DNA of 60,374 bases from Rhodoferax sp. GTDB taxonomy: Bacteria > Pseudomonadota > Gammaproteobacteria > Burkholderiales > Burkholderiaceae_C. Below, in pieces: positions 37,409-45,972 of this stretch; within the stretch, counting starts at the first letter, position 1; the number at the start of each line of letters is the position of its first letter. Location of the stretch: the NCBI RefSeq assembly GCF_011391645.1, contig NZ_JAABQC010000003.1:1-60374 (forward strand), in the 5' to 3' direction. Below the pieces are notes generated by a model. It ran no database searches. It was not told the origin of the DNA and was given only the letters and a program-made list of their open reading frames with translations. The position numbers and the translations under genes are program-made.

Positions 37409-39157
37409 ATGCTCAATCGACAAATTACCCAGCCTGAAGGGGCTGAAAGTACCGGCTTGGCTTCGCTTGAGGCCGCCATCCGGGCCATCAACAAACAGGC
37501 CGACCCCTTTGGCATCATCTCGTCCCAAATCAACGCCCAGGTGGCCTTGCTGATGCACCCGCAGGAGTTTTTGAAGGCCGTTGACGACTTGTCCTCGGAC
37601 TGGGTTGCCCTGTATGACCATGCGCTGCGCCGCATGCTCGGCATGCCCACCCATGAAGTGTTTGAGCAAAACCCTGAAGATGCCCGTTTCGCCGACCCCA
37701 TCTGGACCGAGTCGGCCACCTGGGACATCTACAAGGAGTGGTATCTGACGTTTTCGAACCGCCTGCAGAAAATCTGCCTGGAAACGCCCGGCTTGTCTGG
37801 CCACGCGCGCCGCCAGGCTGCTTTTTGGCAGCGCAATTGGCTCAACAAGGTGTCGCCCACCAATTTCTTCTGGCTCAATCCGCAGGCCATGGCCCGCGCG
37901 GTTGAAACCAAAGGGGCGAGCCTGCAGGCGGGGCTGAAAAACTTTTTGCGAGACGCAGAGGCCAAAAACATCCGGATGGTCGAGCCGGATGCTTTTACCG
38001 TGGGCAAGGACCTGGCCACCACGCCCGGCAAGGTGATTTTTCGCAACCGGCTGGTGGAGCTGATCCACTATGCGCCCACCACCAAAGAGGTGCGCGCCAT
38101 GCCCATTCTGATCATCACGCCATGGATCAACAAGTTTTACATTCTGGATCTGACCGCGCAAAAGAGCATGGTCAAGCACCTGACCGACCAGGGCTTCTCG
38201 GTGTTCATCAGCAGTTGGAAAAACCCTACCGCCGAGATGCGCGATGTGCGCCTGGACGATTACCTTCATGACGGCATTCACGCGCTGGTGAGCGCCACCA
38301 CCGAATTCTGCAAAGTGCCTCAAGTGCATCTGGTGGGTTACTGCATTGGCGGCACGCTGGCGGCCACCTACATGGCCTGGGCCAACAAGCGGTACGGCGC
38401 AGACAACATGCCGGTGGCGCACTGGACGCTGCTGACCTCGCTGACCGATTTTTCGCACCCCGGCGAGATTGAGGTTTTTATTGACGAAGCCTGCATCAGC
38501 GCGCTGGAAGACCTGATGGCCAAAAAAGGCTATCTCGATGGCGAGGAAATGGCTAGCTCGTTCCGCTTGCTGCGCTCCAACAGCCTGATCTGGCATTACT
38601 GGGTCAAGAGCTATTTGCTGGGCGAGAGCCTGCCGCCGTTTGATGTGCTGTTCTGGAACACCGACACCACACGCATGCCGCAAGCCATGCATTCCTATTA
38701 CCTGCGCGAGATGTACCTGCACAACAACCTGGTCAAGCGCGACCAGCTCAGCATTGCCGGTGAGTCGATTGACCTGAACCGCATCACCCAGCCGCTCTAC
38801 GCGGTGACCGCCGAGGAGGATCACATCGCGCCGTGGCAACAGTGTTACCTGATCCGCCGCGACGTGAATGGCGCGGCCCCCGTGCGCTTTGTCCGGTCGA
38901 CCTCAGGGCATATTCTGGGCATTGTCAACCCGCCGGTCAGTCCGCCCAAGCGGGCCTTCTGGGTGGCCGAACCCGGGAGCAATGATGATGCCGAGCGCTG
39001 GCTCAAGCTGGCCGAGAAAAAGTCGGGAAGCTGGTGGCCCGACTGGACTGCCTGGCTGCATGCGCGCACCGGCAGCATGGTGCCGGCCTATGCCACGACC
39101 AGCCGGCAATTCCCGGCGCTGGCCGATGCGCCCGGCACGTATGTGATGGAGAAATAG
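37409..39157 (+). CDS. phaC: Class I polyhydroxyalkanoate synthase
   Basis: Polymerises 3-hydroxyacyl-CoA (chiefly 3-hydroxybutyryl-CoA) into storage polyester on granules. The 582-aa protein has the lipase-like box GYCIGG with catalytic Cys312, the Asp in TAEEDHIAPW and the His in STSGHILGIVNPP. The N-terminal domain contains SATWDIYKEWYLTFSNRLQ and NFFWLNPQAM. Length and box fit class I, which needs no PhaE/PhaR partner. phaA and phaB are not in the window. Confidence 0.97.
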   Translation: MLNRQITQPEGAESTGLASLEAAIRAINKQADPFGIISSQINAQVALLMHPQEFLKAVDDLSSDWVALYDHALRRMLGMPTHEVFEQNPEDARFADPIWTESATWDIYKEWYLTFSNRLQKICLETPGLSGHARRQAAFWQRNWLNKVSPTNFFWLNPQAMARAVETKGASLQAGLKNFLRDAEAKNIRMVEPDAFTVGKDLATTPGKVIFRNRLVELIHYAPTTKEVRAMPILIITPWINKFYILDLTAQKSMVKHLTDQGFSVFISSWKNPTAEMRDVRLDDYLHDGIHALVSATTEFCKVPQVHLVGYCIGGTLAATYMAWANKRYGADNMPVAHWTLLTSLTDFSHPGEIEVFIDEACISALEDLMAKKGYLDGEEMASSFRLLRSNSLIWHYWVKSYLLGESLPPFDVLFWNTDTTRMPQAMHSYYLREMYLHNNLVKRDQLSIAGESIDLNRITQPLYAVTAEEDHIAPWQQCYLIRRDVNGAAPVRFVRSTSGHILGIVNPPVSPPKRAFWVAEPGSNDDAERWLKLAEKKSGSWWPDWTAWLHARTGSMVPAYATTSRQFPALADAPGTYVMEK

Positions 39158-39249
39158 CGATTCAGGTTAGCGGGGCCCCGTGGGAGCGGCTGTAGTTGTG
39201 GGAGCGGCGCCCTCGCCGCGAATGCGTTCAGAGGCACATACGATTCAGG
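39158..39249. repeat. REP-like palindromic unit flanked by 9-bp direct repeats
   Basis: GTGGGAGCGGC at 39180 and again at 39198, the second followed by GCCCTCGCCGCGAATG, forming a GCGGCG/CGCCGC hairpin. The motif resembles the GTGGGAGCGG REP family known in Pseudomonas. CGATTCAGG occurs exactly at 39158-39166 and 39241-39249, bracketing the unit like a target duplication; the second copy overlaps the end of dadA. The hairpin may also end transcription of the convergent phaC and dadA. Confidence 0.6.
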
Positions 39250-40558
39250 CCGTTGCGCTGACCACCCGTTTTGGCAGGCCCCGTGACGGCGTCGCATGGC
39301 TGTAACGGTCCAGCGCCAAACCCTCGGTGCTGATGGCGGGTTGCCGGCCGGTAACCAGATCAGCCAACAACTGCCCGGAGCCGCTGGCCATGGTCCAGCC
39401 CAGCGTGCCGTGACCGGTGTTCAAAAACAGGTTGGGGTACTGGCGGGTGGCGCCGATGATGGGGGTGCCATCGGGGGTTTGCGGGCGCAAGCCGGTCCAG
39501 AACTCGGCCTTGGGCAGGTCGCCGCCGGGAAACAGGTCGGCAGTCACCATTTCCAGCGTCGCGCGGCGTTTGGGGTTGAGCGCCAGGTCAAAACCGCACA
39601 GCTCGGCCATGCCGCCAACCCGGATGCGTTTGTCAAAACGGGTGATCGCCACCTTGTAGGTTTCATCCAGCACGGTCGATTGCGGCGCCAGGCTGGCATC
39701 CAGCAAAGGCACGGTGAGAGAATAACCCTTGACCGGGTAAACCGGCAGGTCAAGGCCCAGCGGCTGCAACAGTTGGCGGGTGTAGCTGCCCAGCGCCAGC
39801 ACATACTTGTCGGCCTTGACCACTTCGGCCTCGGGCCCGGCCAGTTGCACGCCTTGCAGGCTTTGTCCGTCGTTCAGCAGTTGCCTGACATCGACACCGT
39901 AGCGGAACTGCACACCCAACTGCTGTGCTTTTTCGGCCAGTTGCTGGGTAAACATGAAGCAGTCACCGGTTTCATCCTGGGGCAGCCACAGGCCGCCCAG
40001 CAGCCGGTCTTGCGTGTGGGCCAGCGCGGGCTCCACCCGGGCCAGCCCGGCGCGGTCGAGCACTTCATGGGCGACACCGCAGGCGCGCAGCACCTCCAGG
40101 TCACGCGCCACGGCGTCAAGCTGTGCCTGCGAGCGAAACACCTGCAGCGTGCCGCCGGTGCGCTGCTCGTAGGCGATGCCAGTGTCCAGGCGCAGTTGCT
40201 GCAGGCAGGCGCGGCTGTATTCCGACACGCGCATCATGCGTTCCTTGTTGACCGCGTAGCGCGCCGACGTGCAATTGCGCAGCATGCCGGCCAGCCAGCG
40301 CAACTGGAACAGCGAGCCATCAGCACGCAAGGCCAGCGGCGCATGTTTCTGAAACAGCCATTTGATGGCCTTGAGCGGAATGCCGGGAGCGGCCCACGGT
40401 GTTGAGTAGCCGGGCGACACCTGGCCGGCGTTGGCAAAACTGGTTTCCAGCGCCGCGCCTGGCTGCCGGTCAAGCACCGTCACCTCGGCCCCCGCACGCG
40501 CCAGGGCGTATGCCGTTGAAACACCAATCACCCCAGCGCCCAAAACAACAACTTTCAT
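39245..40558 (-). CDS. dadA: D-amino acid dehydrogenase small subunit
   Basis: FAD-dependent dehydrogenase of 437 aa that oxidises D-amino acids (typically D-alanine) to keto acids, feeding electrons to the respiratory chain. N-terminal dinucleotide motif [22 protein letters not shown]-terminal [33 protein letters not shown] (cited by its parts [11 protein letters not shown] and NTGHGTLGW) is diagnostic. Divergent from an Lrp-family gene 129 bp away, the arrangement expected for local Lrp control as in other dad loci. No dadX racemase gene is adjacent. Confidence 0.95.
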   Translation of the reverse strand: MKVVVLGAGVIGVSTAYALARAGAEVTVLDRQPGAALETSFANAGQVSPGYSTPWAAPGIPLKAIKWLFQKHAPLALRADGSLFQLRWLAGMLRNCTSARYAVNKERMMRVSEYSRACLQQLRLDTGIAYEQRTGGTLQVFRSQAQLDAVARDLEVLRACGVAHEVLDRAGLARVEPALAHTQDRLLGGLWLPQDETGDCFMFTQQLAEKAQQLGVQFRYGVDVRQLLNDGQSLQGVQLAGPEAEVVKADKYVLALGSYTRQLLQPLGLDLPVYPVKGYSLTVPLLDASLAPQSTVLDETYKVAITRFDKRIRVGGMAELCGFDLALNPKRRATLEMVTADLFPGGDLPKAEFWTGLRPQTPDGTPIIGATRQYPNLFLNTGHGTLGWTMASGSGQLLADLVTGRQPAISTEGLALDRYSHATPSRGLPKRVVSATA

Positions 40559-40687
40559 GAGAACCTCGTGTTAAACAATTGATTCGTGAAGTTTAGTGAA
40601 GCTAGTGCAGTTACTTTTATTGTTTTTGGCCATCTTTTCAGTGGAAAATACAAATAAGCACTCAAAAACCCAACTCAAACCAAAAAT
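40559..40687. promoter_or_regulatory. dadA/Lrp divergent control region
   Basis: A 129-bp A+T-rich region between the divergent dadA and Lrp-family genes. It would hold both promoters and, by analogy with other dad loci, Lrp binding sites. I see no single clear consensus box. Confidence 0.45.
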
Positions 40688-41155
40688 ATGGCTGAACTCG
40701 ACCGCATTGACAAGAAAATCCTCGACATCCTGCAGCGCCAAGGCCGCATTTCGATGACCGAACTGGGTGAGCAGGTCGGGCTCTCAACCTCGCCTTGCGC
40801 CGAGCGGGTGCGGCGCATGGAGCGCAACGGCGTCATTACCGGCTACCACGCCCAGGTCGATCCCAAATCGGTCGGCAAAACGCTGCTGGTGTTTGTTGAA
40901 ATCACCCTCACCACCAAGTCGGGCGACGTGTTTGACCAGGTTCGCAAGGCGCTGTTGCACATGCCCGAGGTGATGGCGTGTTATTTGGTGTCGGGCAACT
41001 TTGACTACCTGGTCAAAGCGCGGCTGAATGCCATGCCCGACTACCGGGAACTGCTGAGCAGCATCCTGCAAAAAATCCCGGTGCCGTCGCAGTCGCACAG
41101 CTACGTCGTGATGGAAGAAGTAAAGGACACGGCCATCATGAACATTAAGTTCTAA
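40688..41155 (+). CDS. Lrp/AsnC-family transcriptional regulator
   Basis: A 155-aa leucine-responsive-type regulator. N-terminal helix-turn-helix begins LDRIDKKILDILQRQGR and includes LGEQVGLSTSPCAERVRRME; the C-terminal RAM/effector domain has VMACYLVSGNFDYLV and ends IPVPSQSHSYVVMEEVK. Length and the SxSPCAERVRRME helix fit Lrp rather than AsnC. Likely autoregulates and controls dadA across the divergent promoter. Confidence 0.93.
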   Translation: MAELDRIDKKILDILQRQGRISMTELGEQVGLSTSPCAERVRRMERNGVITGYHAQVDPKSVGKTLLVFVEITLTTKSGDVFDQVRKALLHMPEVMACYLVSGNFDYLVKARLNAMPDYRELLSSILQKIPVPSQSHSYVVMEEVKDTAIMNIKF

Positions 41156-41204
41156 TCAGTTGGGGTCAGAGCACGTCGCTGCGCGAGTGGTCTGACCCGC
41201 AAAG
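41154..41204. repeat. Dispersed hairpin repeat, family I, copy C
   Basis: AATCAGTTGGGGTCAGA then TCTGACCCGCAAAG, reverse orientation to copies A/B. Outer arms GGGTCAGA (41163-41170) and TCTGACCC (41191-41198); inner TCGC/GCGA with a GC-rich tip. Lies between convergent lrp and hslR, where it may act as a two-way terminator. Confidence 0.7.
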
Positions 41205-41206
41205 TT

Positions 41207-41623
41207 TCAGCTTTTGAGGCTGGCGCTCCAGCGCGCGTCCCAGCCATGCTGGCGCAGTTGCTCGGTGTCGCGCCGGTCGCGTTTGGTGGGGCGGCCCTGG
41301 CTCAGACTCAGGGCTGGTTCGGGGGCCAGGCGCCGCTGCTCGGCTGCCTGTTGGCGCTGGCGAATGGAGTCTTCGGTTTCCTGGTAGAGCAGGGCGGCGA
41401 CCGGCGCCGGGCCCCGCTTGTCGCTGATCGCCAGCACGGTCACGGTGCGGCTGACGGGCCCGCTGCGCAGCAGCACACTGTCGCCCGCTTTGAGCTCGCG
41501 TGCCGGTTTGGCCACCACGCCATTCACCTGCACCCGGCCCTTGTCGATTTCTTCGCTGGCCAGCGTGCGCGTCTTGTAGAAACGCGCCGCCCAAAGCCAC
41601 TTGTCAAGGCGAAGTCGTTCCAT
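41207..41623 (-). CDS. hslR: S4-domain RNA-binding protein, Hsp15-like
   Basis: A 138-aa protein with an S4 RNA-binding domain at the N terminus: RLDKWLWAARFYKTR, EIDKGRVQVNG and LKAGDSVLLR. Hsp15 in E. coli binds stalled 50S subunits carrying peptidyl-tRNA. The C-terminal tail is basic and Gln/Arg-rich. Its start overlaps the end of the DUF192 gene by 20 bp, suggesting coupling. Confidence 0.92.
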   Translation of the reverse strand: MERLRLDKWLWAARFYKTRTLASEEIDKGRVQVNGVVAKPARELKAGDSVLLRSGPVSRTVTVLAISDKRGPAPVAALLYQETEDSIRQRQQAAEQRRLAPEPALSLSQGRPTKRDRRDTEQLRQHGWDARWSASLKS

Positions 41624-42098
41624 TTGGTGCTTTGGGTTTAAACGGTGGGCCGCTCAGCTTGAAGCCCGCCTTGATGCCTTTTTGGGCAAACCAGCCCTGG
41701 TTCATTTCCAGCACAAAGCGCACCGGCTTTTCCGAGCAATGCGAGTCGTCGGTTTGGGGTTTCATGTCGACCAGGTTGACGATGGTGCCGTCATCGGCGA
41801 CAAAGGCAGCGGTCAGGGGCAGCAAGGTATTTTTCATCCAGAAGCATTGCTCGCCGGCTTGCTCAAAGACAAACAGCATGCCCTCGGCCTGCGGCATTTG
41901 GCGGCGAAACATGAGACCGGTGGCGCGCTGCTCAGGAGTGGCCGCCACCTGGGTGTCCACCAGGTACATGCCTGCCGTGAGCTTGACGCGCGGCAAATCC
42001 AGTTGCGGCGCGCCTTGCGCAAAACTATGACCGCCCAAGAGCAGCGAGACGGACAAGACGGCGGTGGCCAGATGGTTCATGGCTTGATTTTGACGCAA
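41604..42098 (-). CDS. Secreted DUF192 protein
   Basis: A 164-aa protein with a signal peptide (LATAVLSVSLLLGGHSFAQG) and a DUF192 domain: TPEQRATGLMFRRQMP, GMLFVFEQ, FWMKNTLLPL and VDMKPQTDDSHC. Family function unknown; a periplasmic location is predicted. First of a two-gene unit with hslR and divergent from icd. Confidence 0.88.
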   Translation of the reverse strand: MRQNQAMNHLATAVLSVSLLLGGHSFAQGAPQLDLPRVKLTAGMYLVDTQVAATPEQRATGLMFRRQMPQAEGMLFVFEQAGEQCFWMKNTLLPLTAAFVADDGTIVNLVDMKPQTDDSHCSEKPVRFVLEMNQGWFAQKGIKAGFKLSGPPFKPKAPNGTTSP

Positions 42099-42263
42099 AA
42101 AATATCGGCCGGTTTGAATCCGGTTTTTGACGTCCGGTGAGTCGCCTGCAAGGCTGTATTCGGCAAAATATTGGGACTAGAATCAAAAAGTCTAAAAAAC
42201 ACGGGTCGGTCTGATCGCTGGCCTGTTCCCCGACCATTGATCAACTACCGGAGACACAAGACC

Positions 42264-43517
<1,254 letters not shown>

Positions 43518-43544
43518 TGGCACGGCCAGCATCGGGCCCCGCGC

Positions 43545-44609
43545 TCAGCAAATGCGCGGCAACGGCTCGCTGGTCAGCCAATCCACCATGCGCCGACCAC
43601 CAAAGGCGGTGGTGAGCTGCACAAAATGGTGGTCGTCGACGATCACTTCGCCAATCTGGGCGGCATCCAGGCCCAGCGGATGCGCGCGCATCACGGCAAG
43701 CAACTGCGGCGCATCGGCAACGGGGCAAATCACAATCAGCTTGCCCTCGTTGGCCACATACAGCGGATCCAGCCCCAAAAACTCGCAGGCGGCGGCCACC
43801 ACCGGTTTGATCGGAATGGCCTTCTCATGCAGCATCATGCCCACGCCCGACTGGGTGGCAACTTCGTTCAGCGCCGTGGCCAGGCCGCCGCGGGTGGGGT
43901 CGCGCAGGCAGCGAATGTCGGCCCCGGTGGCCAGCAGCGCGGCGATCAGGCCGTGCAACGCAGCCGTGTCGGATGTGATGGCCGCCTCAAAGGTGAGGTT
44001 TTCGCGCAGGCTCATGATCGCCACGCCGTGGTCGCCCAGGGTGCCTGAGACCAGCACCACGTCGCCTGGTCGAACCCGCGCACCTCCGAGTTCAAGGCCC
44101 TCGGGCAGCACACCGACGCCGGTGGTGGTGATGAAAATGCAGTCGCCCTTGCCACGCTCCACCACCTTGGTGTCGCCGGTCACCACCGGCACCCCGGCGT
44201 GCCTTGCGGCCCGGGCCATCGACTCGACAATGCGCGCCAGCTCGGCCAGCGCAAAACCTTCTTCCAGAATAAAACCGGCGGCCAGGTAGAGCGGCGTGGC
44301 GCCCATCACCGCCACGTCATTGAGCGTGCCGTGGATTGAGAGGCAGCCGATGTCGCCACCCGGAAAAAACAGCGGCGACACCACATGGCCGTCGGTGGAC
44401 ATCACCAGGCGCGCCGGCTTGCCGTCCAGCAGCGCTGGCGGCAACACCGCGCCGTCATTGCCCTGGCCCAGGTACTGGTTTCCCAGGTGCAGGCAGAACA
44501 GTTCCGAGATCAGTTGCGCCATGGCGCGGCCGCCCGAGCCGTGCGTCATGTCCACCCGGCCGTGCTTGATGTCGAGCGGGCGCGCGTAACCGCGTTTGAC
44601 GCCACTCAT
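43545..44609 (-). CDS. hypE: Hydrogenase maturation protein HypE
   Basis: PurM-like ATPase of 354 aa that dehydrates the thiocarboxamide on its C-terminal cysteine to thiocyanate, giving the CN ligands of [NiFe]-hydrogenase. The essential C terminus PRIC is intact; N-terminal MTHGSGGRAMAQLI and GNDGAVLP are typical. The ATG overlaps the hypD stop (ATGA). Last gene of the hyp group and convergent with icd. Confidence 0.96.
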   Translation of the reverse strand: MSGVKRGYARPLDIKHGRVDMTHGSGGRAMAQLISELFCLHLGNQYLGQGNDGAVLPPALLDGKPARLVMSTDGHVVSPLFFPGGDIGCLSIHGTLNDVAVMGATPLYLAAGFILEEGFALAELARIVESMARAARHAGVPVVTGDTKVVERGKGDCIFITTTGVGVLPEGLELGGARVRPGDVVLVSGTLGDHGVAIMSLRENLTFEAAITSDTAALHGLIAALLATGADIRCLRDPTRGGLATALNEVATQSGVGMMLHEKAIPIKPVVAAACEFLGLDPLYVANEGKLIVICPVADAPQLLAVMRAHPLGLDAAQIGEVIVDDHHFVQLTTAFGGRRMVDWLTSEPLPRIC

Positions 44610-45736
44610 GTCGCCATGTCCTTGTAGCGGCCGTAACTGTAGTGCGCCGCGCAGGCGCCCTCGCTGCTGACCATGCACGAACCCACCGGGTTTTCGGGAG
44701 TGCAAACGGTGCCGAATATCTTGCAGTCTTGCGGCCGTTTGACGCCGCGCAAGATGGCACCGCACTCACAAGCCTTGTTGTCGGGCACCGATGCATATGT
44801 CAGCAGGAAGCGGCGCTCGGCATCAAAACTGGCGTATTTTTCCCGGATCATCAGGGCCGAATAGGGCACCATTGACAGGCCGCGCCACTCAAAGTCTGGG
44901 CGCAATTCAAACACCTCGGCGATGCGGTCTTGCGCCTTGCGGTTGCCGTCGCGGCTCACTGCGCGGGAGAACTCGTTTTCAACCTCGGCGCGGCCGTCGT
45001 TAACCTGGGCAATCAGCATCAGAATGGCCTGCATCACGTCGAGCGGCTCAAAGCCGGCGATCACCACCGGTTTGCGGTAGTTGGCGGCAAACCGTTCGTA
45101 GGGTCGGCTGCCGATCACGGTTGACACATGGGCCGGGCCGATGAAGCCGTCAATTGGCACCGTGCCCCACTGCCGCACTTCGGGTGATTCGAGAATCTGG
45201 GTGATCGCGGCGGGCGTGAGCACATGGCAGCAGAGCACGCTGAAGTTGGCCAATTGCTCCTGGGCCGCGTGCAATATGGCCAGCGCGGTGGGCGGTGTGG
45301 TGGTCTCGAAGCCAATGGCAAAGAACACCACCTCGCGGGCCGGGTTGTCGCGGGCAATTTGCAGTGCATCAAGGGTGGAATAGACCATGCGAATGTCGCC
45401 ACCGCGCGCCTTGGCTTTGATCAGCGACAAGCCATCGGAGGCGGGCACGCGCAGCATGTCGCCATAGGTGCACAGGATCACGTCTTGGTGCAGCGCCAAA
45501 TCAATCGCCATGTCGATGCGGCCAATCGGCAGCACACATACCGGGCAGCCCGGGCCGTGCACCATGCGCACGTTGGGCGGCAGCAGGTCCGGCAGGCCGT
45601 AGCGGGAGATGGCATGGGTGTGGCCGCCGCAAAATTCCATGAAGCTGTAGGTGCGCTTAGGCTGCACCAGCCGGGCGATTTTGATCGCCAGCGTCCTGGC
45701 GAGATCGCCGTCGCGGAACTCGTCGATGTATTTCAT
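44606..45736 (-). CDS. hypD: Hydrogenase maturation protein HypD
   Basis: A 376-aa iron-sulfur protein forming, with HypC, the scaffold for Fe(CN)2CO. Conserved motifs: EFCGGHTHAISRYG and MVHGPGCPVCVLP, GFETTTPPTA, and a C-terminal Cys-rich part (CECGAILRG, CKIFGTVC, GSCMVSSEGAC) binding a [4Fe-4S] cluster. It overlaps hypC upstream by 4 bp and hypE downstream. Confidence 0.97.
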   Translation of the reverse strand: MKYIDEFRDGDLARTLAIKIARLVQPKRTYSFMEFCGGHTHAISRYGLPDLLPPNVRMVHGPGCPVCVLPIGRIDMAIDLALHQDVILCTYGDMLRVPASDGLSLIKAKARGGDIRMVYSTLDALQIARDNPAREVVFFAIGFETTTPPTALAILHAAQEQLANFSVLCCHVLTPAAITQILESPEVRQWGTVPIDGFIGPAHVSTVIGSRPYERFAANYRKPVVIAGFEPLDVMQAILMLIAQVNDGRAEVENEFSRAVSRDGNRKAQDRIAEVFELRPDFEWRGLSMVPYSALMIREKYASFDAERRFLLTYASVPDNKACECGAILRGVKRPQDCKIFGTVCTPENPVGSCMVSSEGACAAHYSYGRYKDMAT

Positions 45737-45972
45737 GCCGGCGGGGCTGACTCAGACAGTTCAGCAAACAGCGCCAGCGTGCGCGCGGCCTCGTCGGGGT
45801 CGAGCCTGGACAGCGCGTAGCCCACATGCAAAATCACATAGTCGCCCACCTGCACATCGTCGAGCAGTGCCAGCGAGATTTCTTTCTTGACGCCACCCAG
45901 GTCCACCCGGCCCATGTCGCCCGCCGGGCCGCAGCCCACTTGAATCACCTTGACCGGTAGTGCCAGACACAT
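45733..45972 (-). CDS. hypC: Hydrogenase assembly chaperone HypC
   Basis: A 79-aa HypC/HupF chaperone. The essential N-terminal Cys2 is present (MCLALPVKVI), followed by VDLGGVKKEISLALL and GDYVILHVGYALSRLDPDEA. It carries the iron intermediate between HypD and the hydrogenase large subunit. The start overlaps the hypF stop by one base (TGATG); the longer upstream frame is not used. Confidence 0.96.
   Translation of the reverse strand: MCLALPVKVIQVGCGPAGDMGRVDLGGVKKEISLALLDDVQVGDYVILHVGYALSRLDPDEAARTLALFAELSESAPPA

Noticed and set aside
37400-38839. 479-aa minus-strand frame
   Set aside because: Antisense to phaC, whose catalytic residues are intact.
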